Part shown: positions 17,454-27,642 of the stretch, piece by piece | Layout: each line of letters opens with the position of its first letter | Numbering within the stretch: the first letter of the stretch is position 1 | Assembly: GCF_000014425.1 (NCBI RefSeq) | Contig: NC_008530.1 | Location: 1,178,001 to 1,242,000 of the forward strand | DNA from: Lactobacillus gasseri ATCC 33323 = JCM 1131 | Lineage (GTDB): Bacteria > Bacillota > Bacilli > Lactobacillales > Lactobacillaceae | Length of the DNA stretch: 64,000 bases | Reading direction: 5' to 3' | Notes under the pieces: model-generated | The model's database searches: none | What the model saw: only the letters and a program-made list of their open reading frames with translations | What the model was told of the DNA's origin: nothing | Translations under genes and position numbers: made by a program

Positions 17454-20254
17454 TATTTCTCTAAACCTTCTTTTTCTGCTTCAGGAAAGTTTTCGGCTAC
17501 AATAGCTGCACAACGCGCACATAATTCTGGGAAGCGTGAGTCACTACCAACATCAGTTGTAGTACGACGACATCTTGGACAAACTTCACCAGCTGCATGT
17601 TCTACCACAACTGAAGCAGTTGATAATTTTTCTGCATTTTCAGGTGCTTGATCATCACTAACTGTTAAATCAGAAACGATTAAAATTTGTCTTACATTTG
17701 CATTTAATTTATCAAGAAGTTTTCTAGTTTCTTCAGTTGGGTAAAGAGTAACGTGTGCTTCAAATGATTTACCAATTACCTTAGCGCTACGTGCTTCTTC
17801 AAGAGCCTTTAAAACGTCAGAACGAACCTTCATAAAGTCATTCCAGTCTGCTAGAACTTCATCTTCATTAGCAAAATGCTCTACTTCTGGCATATTAGCA
17901 AGTTGAACGTAGTCTTCTGGTTCCTTTAAATAGCCCCAAACTTCTTCCATCGTATGTGGCAAGATTGGCGTCATCAACTTAGTTAACTTAACTAAAACGT
18001 CATAGATCACAGTTTGCATTGAGCGACGAGTTTCGCTATCTTCTGGATCGATGTAAAGAACATCCTTAGCAAAATCTAAGTAAAAGGCAGATAAGTCATT
18101 TGAAATAAAGCTAAATACTTTCTTATAAACACTATTAAAATCAAACTTATTGTATGCTTCAATAGCTTCTTCAATCAAGCGATTCAACTTGATCTCCATA
18201 TACTGATCAACACCAGACATGTCTGGGTAAGCAATTGAATTTTGCTTAGGATCAAAGTCAGTAGTATTAGCAAGCATAAAACGCATAGTATTTCTAATCT
18301 TACGGTAGCTTTCAGCAGACTGACGTAAGATATCTTGAGAAACAGCGACGTCAGAAGTAGTATCTGCTCCGGCTACCCACAAACGAATAATTTCTGCACC
18401 CATTTGCTTGATTACATCATTAGGTGAAATTACGTTACCTAATGACTTAGACATCTTGTGTCCCTTATCATCTAACACAAATCCTTGTGATAAAACTTGC
18501 TTATAAGGAGCTTTGCCAGTTACAGCTACTGAAGTAATCAAACTTGAGTTAAACCAACCACGGTATTGATCACTACCTTCAAGGTATAAGTCTGCTGGGA
18601 ATCCTAAACCATCTCGTTCTTTCATTACACCAGCCCAGGATGAACCAGAATCAAACCAAACATCTAAAATGTCAGTTTCTTTTCTGAATTTACCATTTGG
18701 TGAATGCTCTGACTTAAATCCTTCAGGAAGTAATTCTTTAGCAGTGTGAGTATACCAAGCGTTAGAGCCTTCCTTTTCAAAGATTTGAGCAACATGTTCA
18801 ATTGTTTCTGGAGTAACAATTGGTGTGTCGTCTTCTGCGTAGAAAATTGGAAGTGGAACACCCCAGGCACGTTGACGAGAAATTACCCAGTCACCACGAT
18901 CTTTAATCATATTGTAAAGACGAGTTTTACCCCAGGATGGAATGAAGTTAGCCTTTTCAATTTCGGCTAAAATTTGATCTCTGAACTTATCAACTGAAGC
19001 AAACCACTGCGTAGTTGCCCGATAGATAACAGGTTTCTTAGTACGCCAATCATGTGGGTATGAGTGAGTGAAGAAACTAAGCTTTAAGAGAGCACCAGCT
19101 TTTTCAAGCTTATCAGTCACCACTTTGTTAGCATCATCATAGAACATACCAACTAAGTCAGGATCTGGCACTTCTTTAGTAAATCTACCTTGTGCATCCA
19201 TTGGACCAAAGACTGCCAAGCCATAACGACGACCAACATTGTAGTCATCCTCACCAAAACCAGTAGCATTGTGAACTAAACCAGTACCATCATCATCAGT
19301 AACATAAGTATCGTTCATAACTAGACCATATTGACCTAAACCAGTCTTACCATATAGAGGGTGTCTATATGTCATCCGGTCGAAGTCAGTACCTTTTAAG
19401 GTTTTGAGGACTTTATAGTCTTTCCAACCTAAATCCTCAGCGACTGCTGAAAGACGATCAGCACCGATTACATACTTTTTACCATTAACTTCAACAACTA
19501 CATAATCAAATTTTGGATTTACAGTAATTCCGACGTTACTTGGAATGGTCCAAGGAGTAGTAGTCCAAATTACAAGTGAAGTATCTGAATCTAAAATTCC
19601 TTTTCCATCTTCAATTGGGAAAGCAACATAGATTCTTGGTGACTTAATGTCATGGTATTCAACTTCTGCTTCTGCCAAAGTTGATTCACTTGACCATGAC
19701 CAATAAACAGGCTTCTTACCCTTGTAGATGTAACCTTTTTTGAACATTTCGCCAAATACTCTAATTTCTTCAGCTTCAAACTTAGGTTGTAAAGTAATGT
19801 ATGGATGATCCCAATCAGCCATTACTCCCAAGCGCTTAAAGTCAGCCATTTGCTTCTTAACTTGTTCTACAGCAAATTGACGGCAAAGTTCTCTATACTT
19901 TGCACGATCCATGCTTTTACGATCAACGCCTTTTTTAGCTAACTGTTGCTCAACTGGAAGACCATGCGTATCCCAACCAGGAACATAAGGAGCATAATAA
20001 CCATTCATATTCTTGAAACGAACGATAATATCCTTAGAGATCTTATTTAATGAGTGACCCATATGAATATTACCATTAGCAAATGGAGGGCCATCATGAA
20101 GGTCAAAGCGAGGTTTACCTTCATTGAGTTTTAATCTTTGTTCATATAATTTATTTTCTTCCCATTCTTTTTGCCATTGAGCTTCACGCACTGGAAGATT
20201 TCCGCGCATCTTAAATTTAGTTTTGCCCAAATTCAATGTATCTTTGACTCTCAT
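17453..20254 (-). CDS. ileS: isoleucyl-tRNA synthetase
   Basis: A class I synthetase that charges tRNA-Ile. HIGH signature HMGHSLNK, the editing (CP1) domain with [15 protein letters not shown] signature HKMSKSLGN, and a C-terminal zinc-finger-like region [12 protein letters not shown]... with a second Cys pair (LCARCA) are all visible. I start at the ATG at 20254 ([14 protein letters not shown]) because AAAGGA lies 7 bases upstream; an in-frame ATG at 20287 lies in the terminator of the T-box. This gives 933 residues, the usual length. It is regulated by the T-box leader and co-transcribed with the CSD gene, nudF, a membrane protein gene and mtnN. Confidence 0.96.
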   Translation of the reverse strand: MRVKDTLNLGKTKFKMRGNLPVREAQWQKEWEENKLYEQRLKLNEGKPRFDLHDGPPFANGNIHMGHSLNKISKDIIVRFKNMNGYYAPYVPGWDTHGLPVEQQLAKKGVDRKSMDRAKYRELCRQFAVEQVKKQMADFKRLGVMADWDHPYITLQPKFEAEEIRVFGEMFKKGYIYKGKKPVYWSWSSESTLAEAEVEYHDIKSPRIYVAFPIEDGKGILDSDTSLVIWTTTPWTIPSNVGITVNPKFDYVVVEVNGKKYVIGADRLSAVAEDLGWKDYKVLKTLKGTDFDRMTYRHPLYGKTGLGQYGLVMNDTYVTDDDGTGLVHNATGFGEDDYNVGRRYGLAVFGPMDAQGRFTKEVPDPDLVGMFYDDANKVVTDKLEKAGALLKLSFFTHSYPHDWRTKKPVIYRATTQWFASVDKFRDQILAEIEKANFIPSWGKTRLYNMIKDRGDWVISRQRAWGVPLPIFYAEDDTPIVTPETIEHVAQIFEKEGSNAWYTHTAKELLPEGFKSEHSPNGKFRKETDILDVWFDSGSSWAGVMKERDGLGFPADLYLEGSDQYRGWFNSSLITSVAVTGKAPYKQVLSQGFVLDDKGHKMSKSLGNVISPNDVIKQMGAEIIRLWVAGADTTSDVAVSQDILRQSAESYRKIRNTMRFMLANTTDFDPKQNSIAYPDMSGVDQYMEIKLNRLIEEAIEAYNKFDFNSVYKKVFSFISNDLSAFYLDFAKDVLYIDPEDSETRRSMQTVIYDVLVKLTKLMTPILPHTMEEVWGYLKEPEDYVQLANMPEVEHFANEDEVLADWNDFMKVRSDVLKALEEARSAKVIGKSFEAHVTLYPTEETRKLLDKLNANVRQILIVSDLTVSDDQAPENAEKLSTASVVVEHAAGEVCPRCRRTTTDVGSDSRFPELCARCAAIVAENFPEAEKEGLEK

Positions 20255-20271
20255 AAAAAATCCTTTCTTAT

Positions 20272-20480
20272 ATAAAAAAAGCTTCATCCTAAATAGGACG
20301 AAGCTTCTCGTGGTACCACCTAACTTGAACAGAACAACAGAATACAGTTATTCCATTCCACTTATATCTGTGTATCGCACAGACAAACGTTTAAGCCAAT
20401 TGGCAGCTGATTAACTTTCGACAAGTGTTAGTCTTTCACCATCACTAACTCGCTAAATCGTCTACTTGTTGGTACTGTCG
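20272..20480 (-). promoter_or_regulatory. T-box riboswitch leader of ileS
   Basis: The T-box core AGGTGGTACCACG is at 20309-20321 (minus strand), followed by a terminator (stem GAAGCTTCGTCC / GGATGAAGCTT, U-run at 20274-20280). Upstream, Stem I can be drawn: AGTA at 20463-20466, a GACGA/TTGTC stem, and an apical GTTAG/CTAAC hairpin containing GATGGTG. The candidate specifier is ATC (20409-20411, followed by A), an isoleucine codon, in the 3' side of the specifier loop. Uncharged tRNA-Ile should favour the antiterminator. No separate promoter was found, so transcription may come through from divIVA. Confidence 0.9.
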
Positions 20481-20487
20481 ACTTAAA

Positions 20488-21279
20488 TTAGTTATTTTTT
20501 AAATCATCAGGGAAAATAATTACAGGACCATTACGCCGCTGAGTATTTTCTTCTGTAGCATGCATACTTTCCTTAACTGGACTATCTCCAGTCAAGACAC
20601 CTGGTTTATCTTCCTTTTCTTGAACAGAGTTTACTTCATTTACCGCATTATTGTCAACCTCTGGATTAGCTGATGCAACATTTTCTTGTGGTGCTACTTC
20701 GTTATCCATTGGGCCATCAGGAATTGACTCATCTTCAACTGGTTGCGATCCATCTGCTGGGTACAAACGTGAACGACCATAATATTTATCTAAATAGTAT
20801 TGCCAATCTGAATCACTTAATTCTTTAACTTGATCCTTTAACATTCCTTGAATGGCTTCTCTGAAGTCTTCAACTTTTCCCTTCAGTAAATCATAATCAT
20901 GATTCAAAGTATCATATTGGCTCTGAAGTTCAGCTCTCTTTTTATCACCGTCATCTTGAGCCTTCTTAAGAATATCATCTGCGTCTTGATTAGCTTTTTT
21001 GATAATTTCTTGAGCTTCGATATTTGTCTTCTTTTTAATTTCTTCAGCATTTTCTTGTGCAGAAATTAAAGATTCATTGATCGAATCTTTTACTTTGTCA
21101 TATTTATCAACACGTTTTTTTAATTCAACATTTTCATTTTTTAAATCAACAATTTGATCAAGTGCATCTCCATATGCATCAACAATTCGATCTAAAAAAC
21201 TATCTACCTGCTTGGAATCATATCCACGAAGTTTAGTTGCAAACTCCTTATTATGGATATCCATTGGCGTTAATGTCAT
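20488..21279 (-). CDS. divIVA: cell division protein DivIVA
   Basis: DivIVA binds curved membrane at septa and poles and recruits division and wall proteins. The membrane-binding start MTLTPMDIHNKEFATKLRGY is typical, followed by the YDSKQVDSFLDRI lipid-binding/coiled-coil segment and long coiled coils up to about residue 135. The last 110 residues are acidic and low complexity, ending RRNGPVIIFPDDLKNN. At 263 residues it is longer than the Bacillus form (164) but normal for lactobacilli. It is the last gene of the division cluster and precedes the ileS T-box. Confidence 0.94.
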   Translation of the reverse strand: MTLTPMDIHNKEFATKLRGYDSKQVDSFLDRIVDAYGDALDQIVDLKNENVELKKRVDKYDKVKDSINESLISAQENAEEIKKKTNIEAQEIIKKANQDADDILKKAQDDGDKKRAELQSQYDTLNHDYDLLKGKVEDFREAIQGMLKDQVKELSDSDWQYYLDKYYGRSRLYPADGSQPVEDESIPDGPMDNEVAPQENVASANPEVDNNAVNEVNSVQEKEDKPGVLTGDSPVKESMHATEENTQRRNGPVIIFPDDLKNN

Positions 21280-21283
21280 ATTA

Positions 21284-22081
21284 TCACCTTTTCTTTGCCT
21301 GCCATGCCTTTATTTCAAGTCGTTTCTTACCTTTCTTCGTAGTGGCAAGATTAATAATCTCATATCTACCATAATGGCGAATACTAAACATATCCTGTAC
21401 AGAAACAATTATATTAGATTGAGCTACAAGATGCCAATTTAATTTCACTTCACCATCTGCAATAATTTTCTTAACCTGGCTTCTACTTAAATTGGTAACA
21501 GCGCTAACCACTGCATCTAAACGTAAAGAAATGGTAATTACACTCAATTCTTTACTATCATCTTCTTGCGCTAAAACTTTTGAAAGTGGAAGGTCATGTA
21601 ATTTTACTTTTGTTCTGCCAACACGAGTAACTTGTTCAATGAAATAATCCTTCAATTCTGTTTTAACAAAAAACTGCCACTTTCCATTCTCATCATTGAT
21701 AATATCCCCAAAAGTATCTAATTCAATGCCTAGATGGGTTAAAACTCCCAAAATTTGACTATGTGTAAGTTCAGACCATTTTTGCGGATAATCAATTTCC
21801 AAAAGCGTAACTTTAAACATCGACGGCTCATATGCTTGACCCCAATCACATAGAAGCAACCTCTTTTTTTCAGCATTTGAAAAGCCACCAAAACTATACA
21901 ATTGTGCATAGCCACCAACAATTTCTCTAAAAATATATTGTTCCCTAGGATTTAAGAAATCAGTTAAAATCGGCTCATTTTTAAATAAAAATTGATTAAA
22001 AAGACCGACGAAATAATCTACCGTCGGTCTTTCACTTTCATCAAAATGTTGATAAAAACTACTAGCTTGTCTTTTTTCCAT
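21284..22081 (-). CDS. ylmH: YlmH family S4-domain RNA-binding protein
   Basis: A 265-residue cytosolic protein with an N-terminal YlmH domain (EREQYIFREIVGGYAQLYSFGGF region) and a C-terminal S4 RNA-binding domain (SRSQVKKIIADGEVKLNW, about residues 185-245). YlmH family proteins have been linked to rescue of stalled 50S-peptidyl-tRNA complexes; the gene is nearly always in the sepF-ylmG-ylmH-divIVA string, as here. Four bases separate it from divIVA, and the ylmG stop lies 1 base upstream. Confidence 0.93.
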   Translation of the reverse strand: MEKRQASSFYQHFDESERPTVDYFVGLFNQFLFKNEPILTDFLNPREQYIFREIVGGYAQLYSFGGFSNAEKKRLLLCDWGQAYEPSMFKVTLLEIDYPQKWSELTHSQILGVLTHLGIELDTFGDIINDENGKWQFFVKTELKDYFIEQVTRVGRTKVKLHDLPLSKVLAQEDDSKELSVITISLRLDAVVSAVTNLSRSQVKKIIADGEVKLNWHLVAQSNIIVSVQDMFSIRHYGRYEIINLATTKKGKKRLEIKAWQAKKR

Positions 22082-22082
22082 T

Positions 22083-22379
22083 TTATCTAATAAGAACGTA
22101 CCTAATTATATTTGCTATCCAATAAAGAACATAATTATTTACAAAATAAATTACTAATAAAGCTACCACTGGAGCAAAAGAAATCCCAGCTATTGGAGGG
22201 ATAAAACGTTCAAATATCTCCAAATAAGGCTCAACGATTTTTCCTAGTACTCGTCCAACTTTAGTTACAAGTAACCTTGGAATCCAAGTTAGTAAAGTAT
22301 AAATTACAATCAGAAAGCTATAGATATTCAATAAATCGGAAATGATACGTAATATCCAGCCTACAATTGAAAATATCAT
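22083..22379 (-). CDS. ylmG: YggT/YlmG family membrane protein
   Basis: A 98-residue membrane protein with two hydrophobic segments (residues about 10-35 and 65-95) and the conserved TWIPRLLVTKVGRVLGKIVEPYLEIFERFIPP linker of the YggT family. The family is tied to cell division, and in plastids to nucleoid distribution, without a defined biochemical role. The ATG overlaps the sepF stop in a TAATG junction. Confidence 0.92.
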   Translation of the reverse strand: MIFSIVGWILRIISDLLNIYSFLIVIYTLLTWIPRLLVTKVGRVLGKIVEPYLEIFERFIPPIAGISFAPVVALLVIYFVNNYVLYWIANIIRYVLIR

Positions 22380-22813
22380 TAATCCATTTTGTCTTTCTTT
22401 TCAACTAATTCAGCAATTTTGCCATCAGTTTCAAATTTAGGTGGAGTTGCCAAAAAGATCTTATCGCCTACGCGCTGAATTTCACCGTTTAGAGCATAAA
22501 CAGTACCAGTAATAAAATCAACTATTCTACGTGCTTGTTCATCATCCATACGAGCAAAATTAATAATAACAGCCTTGTTATTTAGAAGATTTTGAGCTAC
22601 TTCTTTTGCATCGGAATATACACGTGGTTCGTACAATACAATCTTGCTAGTAGCACCTACGCCTGAATTGATAGAAACAACGTTAGCTCTTCTCTCATTT
22701 TTTTGAGCTTGAGGAACTTCTTCCTCTTGTTGTTCTGCTTCAGTATATGGTGCTTCATTCATTTCATCATCTTCAGCAATGCCAAAAAATCTGCCTAATT
22801 TATCAAAAGCCAT
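22379..22813 (-). CDS. sepF: cell division protein SepF
   Basis: SepF polymerises into rings and anchors FtsZ to the membrane through an N-terminal amphipathic helix (MAFDKLGRFFGI). The 144-residue protein has an acidic linker (residues 15-45) and the C-terminal SepF domain with YEPRVYSDAKEVAQNLLNNKAVIINF and the GTVYALNGEIQRVGDKIFL tail. The gene sits between ftsZ and ylmG. A Shine-Dalgarno (GGAGG) precedes the ATG. Confidence 0.95.
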   Translation of the reverse strand: MAFDKLGRFFGIAEDDEMNEAPYTEAEQQEEEVPQAQKNERRANVVSINSGVGATSKIVLYEPRVYSDAKEVAQNLLNNKAVIINFARMDDEQARRIVDFITGTVYALNGEIQRVGDKIFLATPPKFETDGKIAELVEKKDKMD

Positions 22814-22830
22814 AATTTTTCCTCCAAATA

Positions 22831-24201
22831 TTAATCCTGACGACGATGCTTGAAGAATGGAATATCATTGTCTGATTCATCATCTGCACTAGTTTCAATT
22901 TGAGAAATCTTTGAATCGTCTGAACTAAATGAATCGAACTCATCGTCATCTTTTTCTTCATTTTCTACAGGTTGTGGACGCTTATTCTCTTTTCTATCTT
23001 GCTTCCAAACGCTTGTGGGGTCAAGTAAAGTATCTTGAGATTCTTTCTTTTCTGCATTTACTTCATGAGTAACAGGAGTGGAAGTTTCTTTTGAAACTGT
23101 GTTTTCAACTTTAACTTCTGAAGCTTCCATCGGTGAAGGTGTTGTTTCAGTTTCTTCCTTTTTTACAGGTTCTGGATTTACCACTTCTTGACGGGTTGGA
23201 CGTGAAGGGCGACGCATCGGTTGCTTTGAAGCCTCTTCTTCTGCTTTTGAGTCAATTCCAGTAGCAATTACTGTAACTACAACTTCATCACCCAAGTTTG
23301 CATTAATTGATGTACCAAAAATAATGTTTACTCCATCACCAGCAGCTTTTGAAACAATATCAGAAGCATCTTGGGCTTCAAACAAAGTTAAATCTGGTCC
23401 ACCAGTAATGTTAAGCAATACTTGCTTAGCGCCATCAATTGAAACTTCCAATAGTGGAGAAGAAATAGCGAGCTTTGTAGCTTCAACAGTTCTATTTTCA
23501 CCACTAGCACGCCCAATTCCCATTAAGGCTGCACCTTGATTTTCCATAACAGTCTTAACGTCAGCAAAGTCAAGGTTCACATAGTCAGTTGAAGTAATCA
23601 AATCAGAGATACCTTGAACACCTTGACGAAGAACATTATCAGCTTCTTTAAAGGCATCCATCATAGGCGTCTTCTTATCGACCATTTCTAATAAACGATT
23701 ATTAGCAATGATAACTAAAGTATCGACATATTGCTTTAATTGAGCAATTCCTTCCGCCGCATTTTTTGAACGCTTTGGTCCTTCGAAAGTGAATGGACGA
23801 GTAACTACTCCAACAGTTAAAGCACCAGTTTCACGTGCAATCTTAGCAATTACTGGAGCAGCACCAGTACCAGTACCACCACCCATACCAGCGGTAATAA
23901 AGATCATATCAGCACCCTTAAGTGAGTCTTCAATTGTCTGTTGACTCTCTTCGGCAGCCTTTTGACCAACCTCTGGATGAGAGCCCGCACCTAAACCACG
24001 AGTAAGTTTAGGTCCAAGTTGAATCTTGTTTTCTGCTTTATTGCTATTAAGAGCTTGTACATCAGTATTTGCAGCAATAAAAGAAACACCTTGTACTCCC
24101 TCATCAATCATTCGGTTAACGGCATTACCACCGGCACCACCGACACCGATTACTTTAATGACTGCGTTTTTGTTGTCATCAGAATCGAAAGTAAAATCCA
24201 T
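22831..24201 (-). CDS. ftsZ: cell division GTPase FtsZ
   Basis: The tubulin homologue that forms the Z-ring. The nucleotide-binding start [15 protein letters not shown], the tubulin signature GGGTGTG (residues 108-114) and the synergy loop region are intact up to about residue 320. A 120-residue acidic, disordered linker rich in Glu, Lys and Pro follows, ending in the conserved C-terminal peptide [10 protein letters not shown] that binds FtsA and SepF. At 456 residues the linker is long compared with Bacillus (382 in all), as in other lactobacilli. It follows ftsA by 19 bases. Confidence 0.97.
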   Translation of the reverse strand: MDFTFDSDDNKNAVIKVIGVGGAGGNAVNRMIDEGVQGVSFIAANTDVQALNSNKAENKIQLGPKLTRGLGAGSHPEVGQKAAEESQQTIEDSLKGADMIFITAGMGGGTGTGAAPVIAKIARETGALTVGVVTRPFTFEGPKRSKNAAEGIAQLKQYVDTLVIIANNRLLEMVDKKTPMMDAFKEADNVLRQGVQGISDLITSTDYVNLDFADVKTVMENQGAALMGIGRASGENRTVEATKLAISSPLLEVSIDGAKQVLLNITGGPDLTLFEAQDASDIVSKAAGDGVNIIFGTSINANLGDEVVVTVIATGIDSKAEEEASKQPMRRPSRPTRQEVVNPEPVKKEETETTPSPMEASEVKVENTVSKETSTPVTHEVNAEKKESQDTLLDPTSVWKQDRKENKRPQPVENEEKDDDEFDSFSSDDSKISQIETSADDESDNDIPFFKHRRQD

Positions 24202-24220
24202 TTACTAAACCACCTTATTA

Positions 24221-25591
24221 TTAATCAAAAAATTTCTTAAAGAATTCTTTGATTCCTTTTTTATTATTCTTATTATCATCATTCTCTTCAGACGCAGAGA
24301 CCGTTGATGTAGCACTAGTCTTATTATAATCTTCTTTCTGCTCCATTTCACTAGGAGTTAGACGTCTTTTGAAAAATTTCATATTTTCTGGAGACGAAGA
24401 TTGGTTAGAAACAGGCGTAGCAACCTGATTTCCATAAATAACACTGTTAACCAAATAGTCAATATCTGCCAGGCTATAAGCATAATTTACTACTCCATAG
24501 CCTGCTGCATACATTGGATTCCGTAATCCCATTTGATCAGGTTGGAAAATTCGAGCTTTAACACCAAAATCATCTTTTACAATGTCGTCAATGCCTTGGA
24601 GCGCACTACTTCCGCCCGTAATCACAACACCACCCGGCAAATTAAATGCGTCATGAGATTTTAGTCCTTTTCCAATTCGACTAAAGGTTTGATCAAGACG
24701 GGCATTAATTATTTCACTCAAATACTCCTCATCAATCATTTTAGGAGAGTTTTCACCTACCACATTGACAGGAAATTGATTGTCGCTAGAAGTTAGACTT
24801 GGATCAGCATAGCCAAATTGTAATTTGATCTTTTCAGCTTCTTTTTTGGATGTATTCAAAACAACCGAAATATCATTAGTGATATCAATTCCACCTTCTA
24901 AATCAATTGTCGCATATTTAATCTTGTTTTCGTGAATTACAGTGGCTGTCGTTGAACCTCCGCCTAAATCAAGAATAATTGTTCCAAATGTTCTCTCGCC
25001 TTCATCAAGAGCCACACTTGCAATTGCTAATGGTGTAGGGACAAAGAAATTGTTTTGATACCCAGCTCTTTCAATGGCTTTGCGAATATTGTGCAGGTCT
25101 GCACTAGGTGCAGTTAATAATATGCCATGAACTTCGAGAGAATGCGCGATCATTTTTCTTGGATCGTCCACATCAGTCTTTCCATCAATTAAAAATTTAT
25201 TAGGTAAAAAGGCAATTGCTTCTCTACCATCTTTTAAAGCAGTATCGATCGCAGTTACTAAAACGCGTTTTACATCATTATCTGTAACTTCTCTGCCGTT
25301 TTCTTCTATATTAATTAATCCGACTGCATTCTCTAATTGTAGTAGACCTACCGGTATTCCAGTTACTACACGATAAATTTTAGAATTTGTCTTTTGCGCT
25401 ACTTTCTTTAAAACAGCACTGATACTTTCAGCAGTTTGATCAATATCAACTATTTTTCCATGCCGCATTCCTTTAGTAGGTCCATTTGCGGCACCAATAA
25501 TTTGCATTTCATTTGATGCAGTGTCTGCGACAACTGCTTTTACGCTTGTTGTTCCTATATCCAAGCCTACAAGTAAATCAGTTTTATCCAA
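24221..25591 (-). CDS. ftsA: cell division protein FtsA
   Basis: An actin-like ATPase that tethers FtsZ to the membrane. The phosphate 1 motif LVGLDIGTTSVKAVV, the phosphate 2 motif ILDLGGGSTTATV and the adenosine motif VITGGSSALQGI are in order, with the SHS2/1C domain between. The membrane-targeting amphipathic helix is at the very C terminus (GIKEFFKKFF), after a polar linker of about 40 residues. The ATG at 25591 has a weak upstream GGG. A 64-base gap separates it from divIB. Confidence 0.96.
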   Translation of the reverse strand: MDKTDLLVGLDIGTTSVKAVVADTASNEMQIIGAANGPTKGMRHGKIVDIDQTAESISAVLKKVAQKTNSKIYRVVTGIPVGLLQLENAVGLINIEENGREVTDNDVKRVLVTAIDTALKDGREAIAFLPNKFLIDGKTDVDDPRKMIAHSLEVHGILLTAPSADLHNIRKAIERAGYQNNFFVPTPLAIASVALDEGERTFGTIILDLGGGSTTATVIHENKIKYATIDLEGGIDITNDISVVLNTSKKEAEKIKLQFGYADPSLTSSDNQFPVNVVGENSPKMIDEEYLSEIINARLDQTFSRIGKGLKSHDAFNLPGGVVITGGSSALQGIDDIVKDDFGVKARIFQPDQMGLRNPMYAAGYGVVNYAYSLADIDYLVNSVIYGNQVATPVSNQSSSPENMKFFKRRLTPSEMEQKEDYNKTSATSTVSASEENDDNKNNKKGIKEFFKKFFD

Positions 25592-25655
25592 GGTAATGCC
25601 CCCAAAACATAACTATACAATAAATTTTAACATATGACTTACATTCTCACTAATC

Positions 25656-26510
25656 TCAAGTTAGCCCTAATTTGACTTTTTCCGCTTGTGTTAACGGCCT
25701 ACTATAAGCACCGATTTCAAAGTCAATTACTGATGGTTCTTTAAGCTGACTCTTGATTTTGTCATAGTACTGTATCTTGCTTTTAATTGTTGAAAGATTT
25801 CCAATAACTATATTATTATCTTTCATTACTAAAACGATCTGTGTCGGTCTGCGCGTTTCACCACTCAGCATCTTTACTTGATCGCGAATATGTTGTGGGA
25901 GACTGGCATAAACCTTAATATCTTCGCTCAGTGAAACTTTCTGATTATATCCAATGAACAAAGGCTTATTTTTATCAATCTTATTTTTATCAATTACTTG
26001 GCTACCCACTTTTCCTGTAGCTAAAATTTTTCGATAACCTGTACCTTCATGGATATAACCAATAACTGGTCGTTCTTTAATAGTTAGGATTAAATGATTA
26101 GTATTCTTTACACCCACCTGTACTTTTTCAATTTCAGGAAAAGCATCTGACAATTGCTTGTTATATTCTTTCCCTTTTAGTAAACAAAATACAATTTTAT
26201 TTTCAGGAGAAATATTTACAGTTTTTACTACCTGCTTACTATTTAACTCGGGTGCACCTTTAACCTGAACACTTGCTACATTAGCTTTGGGAGATACATA
26301 ATAACCCAAGGCTAAGATACAACATAATGAAAAAAGAATTATAAATCCCAAGCGTGTTAACAAAGCATGTCGCCGTTCAGCCTGCAATTTAGTTAGTGAG
26401 GCAGAGACCCGTTTTTTTTCATTATTATTAACTCTATTTTTATAATCAATCCATCCTGACAATTCTTTTTTAGGATCTTTTTTGGTTATTTTATCTTTCT
26501 TTTTGGCCAC
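25656..26510 (-). CDS. divIB: cell division protein DivIB/FtsQ
   Basis: A bitopic divisome protein. A basic cytoplasmic segment of about 50 residues precedes one membrane helix (GFIILFSLCCILALGYYV) and a POTRA domain (ASVQVKGAPELNSKQVVKTV) followed by the FtsQ beta domain. It works with FtsL and DivIC to control septal synthesis. I prefer the GTG at 26510 (VAKKKDK), which has AAGGA about 10 bases upstream; the GTG at 26519 almost touches that site. It follows murG by about 18 bases. The length of 284 residues is typical. Confidence 0.9.
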   Translation of the reverse strand: MAKKKDKITKKDPKKELSGWIDYKNRVNNNEKKRVSASLTKLQAERRHALLTRLGFIILFSLCCILALGYYVSPKANVASVQVKGAPELNSKQVVKTVNISPENKIVFCLLKGKEYNKQLSDAFPEIEKVQVGVKNTNHLILTIKERPVIGYIHEGTGYRKILATGKVGSQVIDKNKIDKNKPLFIGYNQKVSLSEDIKVYASLPQHIRDQVKMLSGETRRPTQIVLVMKDNNIVIGNLSTIKSKIQYYDKIKSQLKEPSVIDFEIGAYSRPLTQAEKVKLGLT

Positions 26511-26528
26511 ATACCTCACTTCCTTTCA

Positions 26529-27641
26529 TTATTTGTTTTTGATTAAACCTTCCATTACTGAAATTACCTGATCAGATGCATCTGGTACACCTAATCTCCT
26601 AGATGCTTCACTCATCTGCTTAGCATAATTTGTATCCAGCAAAATATGATCAATTGACGATACAAAATTATTTGGATTTAAATCATCTTCTGCAATAACT
26701 AAAGCAGCTCCCGCTTTTTCCATGTCCATCGCATTCTTCATTTGATGATTATGAGTTACATTAGGACTAGGAATCAAAATTACTGGAACACCAAGTGCAG
26801 TAAATTCTGCCAAGCTAGTTGCACCTGATCTTGCTACAACACAAGTCATTTGTGGTAATAAACCTGGCATATTATCAATATATGGTACAATCTTCACATT
26901 TGAGCTAATTTCTTTGCCAGCTAATTTCTTTTTGACGTCTCCATAATATAGTTGACCAGTAGCCCAAATGACTTGATATGGTTTTGTTTCAAGCTCTGGA
27001 AGAGATTTTTCCACGATTTGATTAATTGCCAAAGCACCTCGAGAACCACCAAAAATTAGGACTGTTGGCATATTTGGATTTAAGCCCCACTTTTTAGCAA
27101 GATCAACATTGTCCTTGTTTAATCCAAGAACTTGTTGAGAACGTGGATTTCCAGTTTTAACAAGCTTTTTCTTTTCTGAAAACTGCTTTGCCGCATCATC
27201 AAATGTGTAACAAATTTTATCGACATAATGTGCTAAAAATTTATTAGCTAAGCCCACAACTGAATTGGATTCATGAATAATTGTTGGTATATGCATTTTA
27301 GCTGCTTCATAAACAATTGCACCTGAAACGTACCCACCAGTTCCGACTACTACGTCAGGTTTGAAGTCTTTAATAATTTGCTTAGCTTCTTTAGTAGCTT
27401 TAATGAAAAGCTCAATCGTCTCAAAGTTCTTTAGAGGATGTTTACGATCAAATCCTTTGATTTTTAATGTCCTGAAAGGAACGCCAGCTGCAGGAACGAT
27501 CTTAGACTCTAATCCGCGATCAGTTCCAACAAATAAGATCTCATCATTTGTAACTAATTTACGTTCTTTCAAACGCTCGATTAACGCCATAATTGGATAA
27601 ATGTGGCCACCAGTTCCGCCACCAGAAAAAATTACTCTCAT
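26529..27641 (-). CDS. murG: UDP-GlcNAc:lipid I N-acetylglucosaminyltransferase MurG
   Basis: MurG adds GlcNAc to lipid I on the inner membrane face, giving lipid II. The start GGGTGGHIYP, the GTGGYVSG segment, the inter-domain loop FGGSRGALAIN and the donor-binding ARSGATSLAEFTALGVP are all present. The length of 370 residues is normal. It begins 1 base after the murD stop, its Shine-Dalgarno lying within murD. Confidence 0.97.
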   Translation of the reverse strand: MRVIFSGGGTGGHIYPIMALIERLKERKLVTNDEILFVGTDRGLESKIVPAAGVPFRTLKIKGFDRKHPLKNFETIELFIKATKEAKQIIKDFKPDVVVGTGGYVSGAIVYEAAKMHIPTIIHESNSVVGLANKFLAHYVDKICYTFDDAAKQFSEKKKLVKTGNPRSQQVLGLNKDNVDLAKKWGLNPNMPTVLIFGGSRGALAINQIVEKSLPELETKPYQVIWATGQLYYGDVKKKLAGKEISSNVKIVPYIDNMPGLLPQMTCVVARSGATSLAEFTALGVPVILIPSPNVTHNHQMKNAMDMEKAGAALVIAEDDLNPNNFVSSIDHILLDTNYAKQMSEASRRLGVPDASDQVISVMEGLIKNK

Positions 27642-27642
27642 T

